Shown: positions 26,079 through 34,865, counted from the stretch's first letter. The stretch is DNA of 54,460 bases from Gemmatimonadaceae bacterium (GCA_016720905.1 JADKJT010000038.1:1-54460), one strand, 5' to 3'. Numbers and translations: made by a program. The notes: generated by a model from the letters alone, not told the origin.

Positions 26079-26221
26079 CGTAGATAAGCCTGAGGGTGAG
26101 AGTGAAGGGCCGGAGTCGCAGGGTTCCGGCAACCCGCGCGGGGGTTGAGTCCGCGAAAAAACGAGTGCTCGGTGCGTACGGCAGGGCCGGACTCCGAACA
26201 CACAGCAACAGGAGCAGTGCC

Positions 26222-26434
26222 ATGCGTACGACCGGCAAGGTGAAGTGGTTCAACGACGCCAAGGGCTTTGGTTTCATCACGCCCGATGACGGCTCGAAGG
26301 ATTGCTTCGTGCATCACTCGGCCATTCAGGGCGGCGGTTTCCGCACGTTGGCCGAAGGTGAGCGCGTCGAATTCGACATCGTGCAGGGCCAGAAGGGTCC
26401 CGCCGCAGAAAACGTCACGAAGATCCGCGGTTAA
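26222..26434 (+). CDS. csp: Cold-shock domain protein (CspA family)
   Basis: 70 residues from ATG 26222, with GGAG 7 bases upstream. Single cold-shock domain: 'GKVKWFNDAKGFGFI' with RNP-1 ('KGFGFI'), 'DCFVHHSAI' with RNP-2, and the usual 'GERVEFDIVQGQKGPAAENV' end. It binds single-stranded RNA or DNA and melts structure; CspA-type proteins act as RNA chaperones in cold or stationary phase. The 140-base region before it, with a hairpin at 26050, could be a temperature-sensitive leader as in other csp genes (inference). A perfect terminator follows. Confidence 0.95.
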   Translation: MRTTGKVKWFNDAKGFGFITPDDGSKDCFVHHSAIQGGGFRTLAEGERVEFDIVQGQKGPAAENVTKIRG

Positions 26435-26458
26435 GCGGCGCGTCCGCGACACCACGAA

Positions 26459-26488
26459 GGGCCGCCGGAGCAATCCGGCGGCCCTTTT
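26459..26488 (+). terminator. Rho-independent terminator after csp
   Basis: A perfect 11-bp stem, GGGCCGCCGGA (26459-26469) with TCCGGCGGCCC (26474-26484), a GCAA tetraloop and a TTTT tail (26485-26488). It sits between the convergent csp and DinB genes, 4 bases from the DinB stop, and could work in both directions. Confidence 0.95.
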
Positions 26489-26492
26489 GCTG

Positions 26493-26948
26493 TCACGGGG
26501 TTTCGCGCTGATACACGATGTAGTCGGTGGGCATCGGCGTACCGCCGGCGGCGCGCACCAACAGCGCGATCTGTCCGCGATGATACATGCCGTGGTGCGA
26601 CACGTGGATGAGGATTTCCTCGAGCGGTGTGGTATATGACACCCCGGCGAGGTTCTGATACGAGACGGGGCGCAGCCGGTCGGCTTCCGCCAGCACCCGG
26701 GTGAACCCCGCATGGTTGGCCCGTGCCAGGCGCTCACATTCGTCGAGCCCGATGGGCTGCCACACGTCATACAGATGGACCACGCCATCGATGCGCCGCA
26801 GCCAGATATGCTCGGCGGCCAGCACATGCGCAAACACATCGACCGCGTGCGGGGGTGGTTCGGTCATGTCGCGGAGGGTGGCCAGCGAACGCGCATCGGC
26901 CCACTCCATATGGCGGTACATGCGCGGCAGCGGATCGTGTGTCGACAT
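26493..26948 (-). CDS. DinB-family protein
   Basis: 151 residues. DinB-type four-helix-bundle pattern: 'MYRHMEWADARSLATL' in the first helix, 'AHVLAAEHIWLRRIDG' with the first metal His, and 'ILIHVSHHGMYHRGQIALLV' with the paired His residues of the metal triad. DinB proteins often act as metal-dependent thiol transferases (bacillithiol or mycothiol) or are of unknown function; the name comes from a DNA-damage-inducible gene in Bacillus. It is divergent from the R2lox gene with about 40 bases between starts. Confidence 0.85.
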   Translation of the reverse strand: MSTHDPLPRMYRHMEWADARSLATLRDMTEPPPHAVDVFAHVLAAEHIWLRRIDGVVHLYDVWQPIGLDECERLARANHAGFTRVLAEADRLRPVSYQNLAGVSYTTPLEEILIHVSHHGMYHRGQIALLVRAAGGTPMPTDYIVYQRETP

Positions 26949-26986
26949 GGTGACCTCGTGCGAATTCGCGTCGGGTGAAAGGCTAC

Positions 26987-28372
26987 ATGCAAAGTAAAGC
27001 CGACACGTACATTGCGTACATGACCGAACTATTTTCGAACGCGTGGGCGGAGGCGTGGGGCGCGGCGCTCAATCGGAGCGACGCGTATCGTCAGGCCGGC
27101 AAGTCATGGGAAGGGGCCATCGTGCTCGAGGCGCAGGCCGATCCGGAGCGTGGCCTGCCAGAGACGGCGGCGGTGTATCTCGACTTGTGGCGCGGTGAAT
27201 GTCGCGCGGCGCGACTGGCGACGGCCGATGACACGGTCGGCGCAAGTTACGTGATCAGCGGACCGCTCTCCGTCTGGCTGACGGTGCTTGAGGGCGAGAT
27301 GGCGCCGACCATGGCAATCCTGCGGGGCAAGCTCAAGCTGAAACACGGATCGGTGGCCGGGCTGTTGCCGCATGTGCATGCTGCGACGGAGTTGGTTCGC
27401 GTTGCCCAATCGGTCGTGCTCACCACGGCCACGACGCCTATCGAGCCGACGGTGACGGCGGACCCGGTCCATCATGAGCACCCGCGTCCCGCCCTGCAGA
27501 GCACGAGTCGGGTCGGACTCCGTTACGACCTTTTCCCGATGAAATTGTGGGAGAAGGCCAAACGATTGGGTATCTGGAATCCGACCGACATCGATTTTTC
27601 GAAGGATCGCGAGGACTGGGATCGCCTGACGGTTGGTGAACGCGACTTGCTCTTGCGACTGGCTGCGCTCTTCCAAGCGGGCGAAGAAGCGGTCACGATC
27701 GACATTCTGCCGCTGCTCGATGTCATTGCCAGCGAGGGTCGACTGGAAGAGCAACTGTATCTGACCTCGTTCATCTGGGAGGAGGCGAAGCATGTCGAAG
27801 CCATCCGGCGATTTCTCGATGCGGTCGGTGCCAACGGGCAGGATCTGACGCACTATCACTCGCCATCGTATCGCACAGTTTTCGCCGACGCGCTGCCCGA
27901 GTCGATGTCGCGATTGCGCACCGATCGCTCGCCAGTGGCGCAGGCACGTGCCTCCGCCACGTACAACATGATCGTGGAAGGCGTGCTGGCGGAAACGGGC
28001 TACCACGTCTTTCATCGCATCCTGACGGACCGCGGCATCATGCCGGGGATGCAGCAGGTGGCCGCGTACCTGAAGGCGGACGAGTCCCGCCACCTGGCGT
28101 ATGGGATCTATCTGCTTTCGCGATTGACGGTTGCCCATGGCGACCCCGTGTGGAACGCCATCGTCGATCGCATGAACACCCTGCTGAATCCGGCCATTGC
28201 GATCATCGGTGAAGCGTTCGCGGCCTATCCCATTGACGACGTGCCATTTGGCCTCACGCCAGAGCCATTCGTGCAGTTCGCCATGAGTCAGTTTCAGAAA
28301 CGCATGGATCGTGTGGAGAAAGCGCGAGGCAGCAGTCTGGGCGCCCTGGAGGTGGACACCACCGAGGAGTGA
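26987..28372 (+). CDS. SCP2 sterol-carrier domain fused to R2-like ligand-binding oxidase (R2lox)
   Basis: 461 residues from ATG 26987 (AAAGG 4 bases upstream); ATG 27020 is an alternative start and GTG 26975 is in frame. Residues about 15-145 resemble an SCP2 lipid-binding domain ('FSNAWAEAWGAALNRSDAY', 'YVISGPLSVWLTVLEGE', 'LRGKLKLKHGSVAGLLPHV'). After a Pro/Thr/His linker (about 150-175) an R2lox domain follows. Its metal ligands align at a constant offset of 164 with the Geobacillus protein: Glu233, Glu266, His269, Glu331, Glu366, His369. The Val236 and Tyr326 pair that forms the ether cross-link is also present. R2lox proteins carry a Mn/Fe cofactor and bind a long-chain fatty acid; the oxidised substrate is unknown. 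The fused lipid carrier suggests it delivers a lipid ligand (inference). Confidence 0.9.
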   Translation: MQSKADTYIAYMTELFSNAWAEAWGAALNRSDAYRQAGKSWEGAIVLEAQADPERGLPETAAVYLDLWRGECRAARLATADDTVGASYVISGPLSVWLTVLEGEMAPTMAILRGKLKLKHGSVAGLLPHVHAATELVRVAQSVVLTTATTPIEPTVTADPVHHEHPRPALQSTSRVGLRYDLFPMKLWEKAKRLGIWNPTDIDFSKDREDWDRLTVGERDLLLRLAALFQAGEEAVTIDILPLLDVIASEGRLEEQLYLTSFIWEEAKHVEAIRRFLDAVGANGQDLTHYHSPSYRTVFADALPESMSRLRTDRSPVAQARASATYNMIVEGVLAETGYHVFHRILTDRGIMPGMQQVAAYLKADESRHLAYGIYLLSRLTVAHGDPVWNAIVDRMNTLLNPAIAIIGEAFAAYPIDDVPFGLTPEPFVQFAMSQFQKRMDRVEKARGSSLGALEVDTTEE

Positions 28373-28393
28373 GCCGCGTTTCGCGAGCGCGGC
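28373..28393. terminator. Short hairpin between convergent genes
   Basis: GCCGCG at 28373-28378 pairs with CGCGGC at 28388-28393 in the 21-base gap between the R2lox stop and the stop of the convergent PHP gene. There is no U-tract, so a terminator role is uncertain. Confidence 0.35.
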
Positions 28394-29419
28394 CTACTGC
28401 GCCCTGGTCACAAACCGCGAGGTGAACACCGGCTGCACCCACGCGGCCGCGCCACCGGAGTCGGTCACTTTGGCGCGCACGTACGTCTCGCCGCCCTTGA
28501 GGGTGTATCGCGGCGTCATCGACCGGTCGGTCGCCAAAATCTTGCCATCCTGACCGATGAACTGGGTGGTGTACTTGAAGTCGCCCTTCTGCGTGATGCG
28601 GATTTCGAGTGCGGCGCTGGTGACGATCACATCGGCCAGGGTGACACCGCTGCTGGCGTAGAACTGCCCCGCGTCCAACGCCGATACCAGCGCGCGGGGT
28701 TCGAGCACCGCGCTGCGTACGGCCACCCAGCCGCGACCAGGATTGGCGCGAGCCGAAGAAAATTCGCCCTGGAAGTGATGCGCGTCATCGACGGCAATGC
28801 CGAAGATGCGCTTGCCACTCGAGAGCAATCCGTCCCACACCTCTTCCATGCCGGGCCAGTCACCGCCGCCGACATTGTGCACGGTGGGATGCCCGTTGAA
28901 GATCTCGAAGAGTCGGTCGTTCTTCATGCGAAACAACGTGGCTGAATCGATGCTCCACACGAAGTTCGGATGATTGATGTGTGGCACCGCCTGTTCGGCG
29001 CGAATCGCATCAATGGTCTTTTGCACCGTCCCGAGCAGGGTGGAGTCTTTGGCCGGCGCAATCACCCGGGAGACCGCCAGCGCATTCACGTGCACCGCGG
29101 CCTTCTGGAAGCTGGTGGTGACTTCCTCGCCGGGAACGAGGAGAAACGTCGAGTCCATCAGCGACGCCAGCGTGGCGGGATCGGTGAACACATTGTGGTC
29201 GGACAGTACGAGGAATGCGTATCCGCGGCTCTTATACCAGCGGGCGACCTCCGCCGGCGGCGTGTCGCCATCGCTTTGCGTGGTGTGCGTATGGGTGTTG
29301 CCCTTGAGCCAGCGGGCGCCGGCCGGGACAACCGGAACCTCAAAACGCGTCGGCTGCGCTGTCGCGGAGGCCGCCAACAGCGAGAGCGCGGCGCAGAACA
29401 GGTATGGACGTCTGAGCAT
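28394..29419 (-). CDS. Secreted PHP-domain metal-dependent phosphoesterase-like protein
   Basis: 341 residues from ATG 29419; the open frame further upstream runs through the palindromic repeat and over the next gene. A signal peptide ends near 'AASATAQPTR'. The PHP motifs are 'LKGNTHTHTTQSDGDTPP' (motif I, metal His residues), 'AFLVLSDHNVFT' (motif II), 'AVPHINHPNFVWSI' (motif III) and a C-terminal 'GIAVDDAHHF' with the last His. PHP domains hydrolyse phosphoesters using a trinuclear metal centre. A C-terminal beta domain follows (about 255-341, 'DVIVTSAALEIRITQ'). The substrate is unknown, although export suggests scavenging outside the cytoplasm. Confidence 0.8.
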   Translation of the reverse strand: MLRRPYLFCAALSLLAASATAQPTRFEVPVVPAGARWLKGNTHTHTTQSDGDTPPAEVARWYKSRGYAFLVLSDHNVFTDPATLASLMDSTFLLVPGEEVTTSFQKAAVHVNALAVSRVIAPAKDSTLLGTVQKTIDAIRAEQAVPHINHPNFVWSIDSATLFRMKNDRLFEIFNGHPTVHNVGGGDWPGMEEVWDGLLSSGKRIFGIAVDDAHHFQGEFSSARANPGRGWVAVRSAVLEPRALVSALDAGQFYASSGVTLADVIVTSAALEIRITQKGDFKYTTQFIGQDGKILATDRSMTPRYTLKGGETYVRAKVTDSGGAAAWVQPVFTSRFVTRAQ

Positions 29420-29461
29420 GCGGGAAACTATGGCGAAATGACGCGACGGAGGTAAGCTCTT

Positions 29462-29549
29462 AGGGAGACGGGAGACGGGAGACGGGAGACGGGAGACGTC
29501 CGGTCGGCTGGCAGTCTCCACTCTCCTGTCTCCCGTCGTCCGTCTCCCA
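29462..29549. repeat. Palindromic intergenic repeat built from GGGAGAC heptamers (copy 3)
   Basis: Tandem GGGAGAC heptamers at about 29463-29498, a spacer, then reverse-complement heptamers with some changes at about 29513-29549. This copy lies between divergent genes (PHP gene and CocE-type gene), so unlike copy 1 it sits in a shared promoter region. Confidence 0.75.
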
Positions 29550-29563
29550 ACACGGAGTTCCCC

Positions 29564-31408
29564 GTGCTTCGTCGTTTCGCCCTCCTGTTCCTCCTGAGCG
29601 CATCCCGGCTCTCCGCTCAGACGGTGCCGGCCAAGTACGACCCGGCCTCCTACGTGCAGCAGTCGCACGACATTCCCATGCGTGATGGCGTGACGCTGCA
29701 CCTCGAGATCTTCTTTCCGCCGAATGCCACGGAGGCGTTGCCGTTTCTCCTGCAACGCACGCCATACGGGGTGGGGGCAACACGTGGTCGGCTGGGCGGC
29801 AGCTACAAGGAACTCGCGCAGGACGGTTACATCTTCGTGTTCCAGGACATCCGTGGTCGTTACAAATCGAACGGCACGTTTGTCATGCAGCGCCCGCCGC
29901 GTTTGTTTGACGGTCCCAAGGATGCCGTCGATGAAAGCACCGATACCTACGACAGTATCGAGTGGCTGCTGAAGAATGTGCCGCGCAACAACGGGCGCGT
30001 CGGCATGCTGGGGGTGTCGTACGACGGCTGGACGGCGGCCATGGCGATGCTCGATCCGCATCCGGCGCTCAAGGCGGTGAGTCCGCAGGCGTCACCGGCC
30101 GACATGTTCATTGGCGATGACTTCCATCACAACGGCGCGTTCCGGCTGAGTTATGGATTCGAGTATGCGTTCCTGACCGAGGACAGCAAGGAGAACGGCA
30201 ACTTCACGTTCGACACGTACGACACCTACGATTGGTACCTCAAGCTGGGGCCGTTGTCGAACGTGCAATCGCGCTATCTCAAGGACAAGGTCCTCCCCAC
30301 CTGGCGCGACTTTGCCGAACATCCTAACTACGATGCGTTCTGGCAGCGCCAGGCTATGAAGCCGTATCTCAAGCGTGTCACAATGCCGACCTTGAATGTC
30401 GGTGGCTGGTGGGATCAGGAGGATTTCTACGGTCCGGTCACCATCTATCGCACCCTTGAACCGCACGACAAAGCGAATCAGAACGTGCTGGTGGTGGGAC
30501 CGTGGTGGCACGGGGGCTGGAGCAACGGTCCTGGGCAGAAAATCGGTCCCATCGACTTCGGGTCGGCCACCGGCGAGTACTATCGCGCCAAGCTGCAGGC
30601 GCCGTTCTTCGCGAAGCACCTGAAGGATCAGGGCACGTTTGCGGCCGCCGAAGCCACCGTGTTCGAATCAGGGAGCAATACCTGGCGTTCCTTCAGCGCG
30701 TGGCCCCCGAGGGAAGCGGTCACGAAGTCACTCTATTTTCACGACGGCGGTCTGCTGTCGTTTGATGCGCCGGCGAAGACAGATAGCCTCGGCGTTGACC
30801 GGTTCGTGAGTGATCCTGCCAAACCGGTTCCATACCGGAAACGACCCATTGAGCCGACGTACTACCCCAAGGGGTCTGGCTGGCGTACCTGGTTGATCGA
30901 AGACCAGCGCTTCGTACACAATCGACCGGATGTGTTGAGCTGGCAGACCCCCGTCCTGACCGAGGACGTGGTGGTGGCCGGCGAGATCACGGCGCGCGTG
31001 TTTGCCAGTATCACGGGACAGGATGCCGACTGGATCGTCAAACTGATTGACGTGTATCCCGAAGAGAACGCGCCCGACCATACACTCAGCGGGTATCAAC
31101 TGATGGTGGCCAACGACGTGTTCCGGGGCCGCTTTCGGAATTCATTTGAGAAGCCGGAACCGATCGTGCCCAATCGGGTGACACCGTTCACGGTCGACCT
31201 GCATACCCAGAGCTATCGCTTCAAGGCCGGACATCGAATCATGGTACAGCTCCAAAGCAGTTGGTTTCCCATCATCGACCGCAATCCGCAAACGTGGGTG
31301 CCCAACATCTTCACCGCGAAGGCCAGTGACTACAAGGCGCAGACACACAGCATCTGGCGGACGGCGCGCTATCCGTCGCGCGTGGACATTCAGACCGTGA
31401 CGCGATGA
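29564..31408 (+). CDS. Secreted CocE/NonD-type hydrolase (S15 X-Pro dipeptidyl-peptidase-like)
   Basis: 614 residues from GTG 29564, with GGAG about 7 bases before. A signal peptide ends at 'ASRLSAQ'. The alpha/beta-hydrolase domain has 'IPMRDGVTLHLEIFFPP', 'FVFQDIRGRYKSNG', 'VGMLGVSYDGWTAAMA' with nucleophile Ser152, 'LNVGGWWDQEDFYGP' with the acid, and 'VVGPWWHGGW' with His316. The C-terminal part is the jelly-roll domain of this family ('EDVVVAGEITARVFASITG', 'FKAGHRIMVQLQSSWFP'). Relatives include cocaine esterase, glutaryl-7-ACA acylase and X-Pro dipeptidyl peptidases; the substrate here is not predictable. The downstream metallophosphoesterase follows by 43 bases and may be co-transcribed. 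Confidence 0.9.
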   Translation: MLRRFALLFLLSASRLSAQTVPAKYDPASYVQQSHDIPMRDGVTLHLEIFFPPNATEALPFLLQRTPYGVGATRGRLGGSYKELAQDGYIFVFQDIRGRYKSNGTFVMQRPPRLFDGPKDAVDESTDTYDSIEWLLKNVPRNNGRVGMLGVSYDGWTAAMAMLDPHPALKAVSPQASPADMFIGDDFHHNGAFRLSYGFEYAFLTEDSKENGNFTFDTYDTYDWYLKLGPLSNVQSRYLKDKVLPTWRDFAEHPNYDAFWQRQAMKPYLKRVTMPTLNVGGWWDQEDFYGPVTIYRTLEPHDKANQNVLVVGPWWHGGWSNGPGQKIGPIDFGSATGEYYRAKLQAPFFAKHLKDQGTFAAAEATVFESGSNTWRSFSAWPPREAVTKSLYFHDGGLLSFDAPAKTDSLGVDRFVSDPAKPVPYRKRPIEPTYYPKGSGWRTWLIEDQRFVHNRPDVLSWQTPVLTEDVVVAGEITARVFASITGQDADWIVKLIDVYPEENAPDHTLSGYQLMVANDVFRGRFRNSFEKPEPIVPNRVTPFTVDLHTQSYRFKAGHRIMVQLQSSWFPIIDRNPQTWVPNIFTAKASDYKAQTHSIWRTARYPSRVDIQTVTR

Positions 31409-31451
31409 CGCGAGGGGTGGCGTCGGGTCGGCGGTGCGTGGAATCCTAGCG

Positions 31452-32291
31452 ATGGTTTCCCGACGCCAGTTCCTGCTGACGACGGCCGGACTCATGTCCG
31501 GCGCCGTTGGTGTCGGCGCGTATACGCGCTACTACGAACCACAATGGCTGGACATCGCCCGTCGCGTCATGCCCATCCGCGACTTGCCCGGCGCACTCGT
31601 CGGGAAGCGGCTGGTGCAGCTTTCCGACATCCATGTCGGACCGATGGTCCCCGATGACTACGTGCTCGACACGTTTAATCAAGTGCGCGCCCTGGAGCCT
31701 GACATTGTGGTATACACCGGGGATTTCACGAGTCACCACCCGGGGTTGCTGGCGCACGCCGAGTTCATCTACAGTCAGATGCCGTTGGGGCAGATCGGCA
31801 CAGTGGCCTCACTCGGCAACCACGACTACGGCGTCAACTGGGCGCATCCGGAAGATGCGGATCGCATCAGCGGTGTCCTGCGGAATCTGGGGGTGACTGT
31901 CCTGGTCAATGCCATGACCGACATTGACGGGCTGCAGATTGTCGGGTTGGGCGACCTGTGGAGTCGACAGTTCTTTCCCGATGCCGCGTTCGCCGAGGTG
32001 GCGCCGAATTCGCCGACGATTGCCCTCAGCCACAATCCCGATACCGTGGACATGACGGGCTGGCAACCATTTTCCGGGTGGATACTCTCCGGACACACGC
32101 ACGGTGGCCAATGCAAGCCGCCGTTTCTGCCACCGCCGGTGTTGCCGGTGAAGAACAAACGCTACACGAACGGTGTCTTCGCGTTGTCGCACGACCGGCA
32201 GATGTACATCAGTCGCGGCGTTGGTACGGTGCTGCCGGTGCGCTTCAATGTGCGGCCCGAGGTGACGGTGTTCACGCTCAGCGCCGCGTAG
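31452..32291 (+). CDS. Tat-exported metallophosphoesterase
   Basis: 279 residues from ATG 31452 (a GTG at 31434 is in frame). The N-terminus 'MVSRRQFLLTTAGLMSGAVG' is a twin-arginine signal. Calcineurin-like motifs follow in order: 'LVQLSDIHVGP', 'VVYTGDFTSHHPG', 'ASLGNHDYGVNW', 'IALSHNPD' and 'ILSGHTHGGQCKPP', which supply the dinuclear metal ligands. The set resembles YkuE-type phosphodiesterases, some of which act on UDP-diacylglucosamine-like lipids; here the substrate is unknown. Tat export fits a metal-loaded enzyme. Confidence 0.9.
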   Translation: MVSRRQFLLTTAGLMSGAVGVGAYTRYYEPQWLDIARRVMPIRDLPGALVGKRLVQLSDIHVGPMVPDDYVLDTFNQVRALEPDIVVYTGDFTSHHPGLLAHAEFIYSQMPLGQIGTVASLGNHDYGVNWAHPEDADRISGVLRNLGVTVLVNAMTDIDGLQIVGLGDLWSRQFFPDAAFAEVAPNSPTIALSHNPDTVDMTGWQPFSGWILSGHTHGGQCKPPFLPPPVLPVKNKRYTNGVFALSHDRQMYISRGVGTVLPVRFNVRPEVTVFTLSAA

Positions 32292-32344
32292 TCAATTCGG
32301 TATCCGGCGGTTACCCCGCCGTGACGTGCGCGTAACGAAACGGC

Positions 32345-32402
32345 GATGATGCGCGCGGAGGTTGTGTCGATTGCACATCAACCTCCCACACGCCGCATCA
32401 TC
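32345..32402 (+). promoter_or_regulatory. Nested hairpin immediately upstream of the Ig/lamin-tail gene
   Basis: GATGATGCG (32345-32353) pairs with CGCATCATC (32394-32402), enclosing a second stem GGAGGTTG/CAACCTCC. A separate CGGCGG/CCGCCG hairpin lies at about 32306-32322, just after the metallophosphoesterase stop. The nested structure ends 17 bases before the start codon at 32420 and could be a leader controlling that gene or a terminator for the gene before. Confidence 0.45.
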
Positions 32403-32419
32403 AATGACGATCCCCCTGG

Positions 32420-34822
32420 TTGCGCAGTCGCCACCGTCCGCTGAGTCGTTCCACCATCCGCGCGATCAGCACGCTCGTCCTGCTCTCAGCCTGTGCCGAC
32501 GACGACATCACCACCAAGCCGCCCGTCCTGCGTGACATGACCGTGGCCGTGTCGCCGGCCACCGTCGTGGTTGGACAGGAAGTGACGGCAACCGTGTCGG
32601 GTATTGATCAATTCGGTGCGAGCATCAGTACGGGGACGGTCACGTGGTCCTCGTCGGCGACGGGCATCGCCAGCGTGTCGTCCAGTGGTGTGGTCACGGG
32701 CGTGGCTCCCGGCACGTCGGTGGTGGCGGCCACCGTCGGGTCGATCGTCGGACGACAGACCATCACGGTCACGGCGCCGGTGGTAACCACGATCAGCGCG
32801 ACGGCACCGCTCACGACCATCGTGGTTGGACAAACAGTGACTGCCACGGCAGCCGCGCTTGACCAGATCAATCGCCCCATCACTGCGGGCACGGTGGCAT
32901 GGACTACGGGCAATGCGACGATTGCCACCGTCAGCAGCGCGGGTGTCATCACCGCCGTCGGAGCGGGAACCACGGGGATTGTCGCGACTGCGGGAGGAAA
33001 AACCGGACAGGTGTCCATCACGGTCAACACCCCGCCGGCCATCAAGGTCAACGAAGTGGAGTCAAACGGCGGCACGCCGGGTGATTGGGTCGAACTGTTC
33101 AACCCGACGGCCACTGCCGTGGATCTTTCAGGGTGGGCCCTCAAGGACAACGACAGCACGCGCACGTTCCGTTTCCCCGCCGGAACCACGATTCCCGCCG
33201 GCGGCTATCTGGTGGCTGAAGAAGCCGCGTTCGGCTTTGGACTTGGTGCCGCCGATGATGCGCGCCTCTACAGCCAGTATGGCGTGTTGGTGGACGGGTA
33301 CACCTGGACAGCGCACGCGCTCACAACCTACGGGCGCTGTGCGAATGGCGCGGGCGTGTTCGTCACGACCAACGAATCGACCAAGGGCGCTGCCAACGAC
33401 TGCCGCGTTCTGGTCAAGGTCAACGAGGTGGAGTCGAACGGCGGCACGCCCGGCGACTGGATCGAGTTGATCAACACGGGAAGTATTGCGGTGGACCTGT
33501 CCAACTTCCTGGTCAAGGACAACGACGACACCCGCACCACGCGCCTGCCGTCAGGCGCGTCGATCGCGCCGGGTGGCTACTATGTCATCGAAGAGGCGGT
33601 GCTTGGATTCGGTCTGGGTGCCGCCGACGCGGCGCGCATCTACGATGCCGCCGGCACGTTGCTCGACTCATACGACTGGACCGCGCACGCCACAGTGACG
33701 TACGGTCGGTGCCCGGATGGCACCGGCGCATTCACCGACAACACGGCGTCCACGAAGGGCGCCGCGAACAGTTGCGGCGCCCCACCGCCACCGAGCACGC
33801 TGCCATGGCCGGGAAGTGACGATGTGGCGGTGGTTGACGGACTCAACGTGTTTGCCACCAACGGCAGCGGACTGTCCTACGAGGGTGCTGGTGCAGGCCC
33901 GGGCGTACTGTGGGCGGTGCGCAATGGCCCTGGCACGTTGTTCCGGATGATTTTCAGCGGCGGCATCTGGACGCCAGATCCGACAAACAGCTGGGCCACC
34001 GGCAAGCTGCTCAAGTACATCGACGGCACCGGCAACCCGGACTCCGAGGGCGTGACATTTGCGGCGGGTGGCTCGGCCGGCGGCATGTATGTGGCCACGG
34101 AGCGAAACAACGATGCCAGCTCGATCAGCAAGAGCGTGATCCTCCGGGTGAATCCGACCGTGGCCGGTGCCACCCTCACCGCCATCAACCAGTGGGATAT
34201 CACGGCCGATCTGCCGGTGACCGGCGCCAACCTCGGCATCGAGGCGATTACCTGGCTACCGGACAGCATGCTGGTGGCCAACGGATTCTTCGACGACTCC
34301 AAGGCCCGCCTGTATGCACCCGGCGACTACGCGGACCACGCCGGTGGATTGTTCCTCGTTGGTGTTGAAGCAAACGGCAACGTGTATGCCTACGCGCTCA
34401 ATCACACCACCAACACGTTTACGCGCGTGGCAACGTTCAGCAGCGGGTTCGCGACGCTCGCCGGTGGCAGCAGCATCATGGACCTCGCGTATGACCGCGA
34501 GAGCGGCTACCTGTGGGCGGTGTGCGACGATTCATGCAACGGCGAGTTGCGCATCTTCGAGATCGACAGAACGGTTGGCTCGCCGACACGCGGCAAGTTC
34601 ATCTCCAATCGCAAGTACGCGCGTCCATCCACCATGCCCAACATCAACAACGAAGGGTTCACATTCGCGCCCAACAGCGAGTGCGTGGCGAATCGCCGAC
34701 CGGTGTTCTGGGCCGACGACAACGAGACGGCCGGACACACCGTTCGCAAGGCGACCATGCCGTGTGGCACGTTTGCACCGCTGGTGCAGGGCATCAGGGC
34801 CGGCGCCACGCGACGTCGCTAG
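32420..34822 (+). CDS. Surface lipoprotein with Big_2 Ig-like and lamin-tail domains
   Basis: 800 residues from a TTG at 32420; no ATG fits in frame before the signal peptide, which ends in the lipobox-like 'LLSACADD'. Two Big_2 Ig-like domains (about 35-120 and 120-200, 'VVGQEVTATVSGIDQFGASI') are followed by two lamin-tail domains (about 205-330 and 335-455). Each lamin-tail unit begins 'KVNEVESNGGTPGDW' and the two are clear duplicates. The C-terminal region (about 460-790) looks like a beta-propeller of the esterase-like or phytase-like kind ('SDDVAVVDGLNVFATNGSG', 'NPDSEGVTFAAGGSAGGMY', 'GIEAITWLPDSM'). Lamin-tail domains occur in bacterial surface and nuclease-associated proteins. The role is likely extracellular binding or hydrolysis; the catalytic site is not identified. 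Confidence 0.8.
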   Translation: MRSRHRPLSRSTIRAISTLVLLSACADDDITTKPPVLRDMTVAVSPATVVVGQEVTATVSGIDQFGASISTGTVTWSSSATGIASVSSSGVVTGVAPGTSVVAATVGSIVGRQTITVTAPVVTTISATAPLTTIVVGQTVTATAAALDQINRPITAGTVAWTTGNATIATVSSAGVITAVGAGTTGIVATAGGKTGQVSITVNTPPAIKVNEVESNGGTPGDWVELFNPTATAVDLSGWALKDNDSTRTFRFPAGTTIPAGGYLVAEEAAFGFGLGAADDARLYSQYGVLVDGYTWTAHALTTYGRCANGAGVFVTTNESTKGAANDCRVLVKVNEVESNGGTPGDWIELINTGSIAVDLSNFLVKDNDDTRTTRLPSGASIAPGGYYVIEEAVLGFGLGAADAARIYDAAGTLLDSYDWTAHATVTYGRCPDGTGAFTDNTASTKGAANSCGAPPPPSTLPWPGSDDVAVVDGLNVFATNGSGLSYEGAGAGPGVLWAVRNGPGTLFRMIFSGGIWTPDPTNSWATGKLLKYIDGTGNPDSEGVTFAAGGSAGGMYVATERNNDASSISKSVILRVNPTVAGATLTAINQWDITADLPVTGANLGIEAITWLPDSMLVANGFFDDSKARLYAPGDYADHAGGLFLVGVEANGNVYAYALNHTTNTFTRVATFSSGFATLAGGSSIMDLAYDRESGYLWAVCDDSCNGELRIFEIDRTVGSPTRGKFISNRKYARPSTMPNINNEGFTFAPNSECVANRRPVFWADDNETAGHTVRKATMPCGTFAPLVQGIRAGATRRR

Positions 34823-34859
34823 CGAAGCCACGACGGCGTTTGCGCCGCCGTCGCTTCGC
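34822..34859. terminator. Imperfect hairpin at the end of the lamin-tail gene
   Basis: GCGAAGCCACGACGGCG (34822-34838) pairs, with two mismatches, with CGCCGCCGTCGCTTCGC (34843-34859) across a TTTG loop. It directly follows the plus-strand stop codon. Confidence 0.5.
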
Positions 34860-34865
34860 GCACCA

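Noticed and set aside
28394..29419. DNA-polymerase-associated PHP exonuclease
   Set aside because: The PHP motifs are in a secreted stand-alone protein with a signal peptide, so a cytoplasmic proofreading role is unlikely.
17411..29549. CRISPR-like array suggested by repeated heptamers
   Set aside because: Repeats are seven bases, directly tandem and palindromic, with no unique spacers of constant size and no cas genes.
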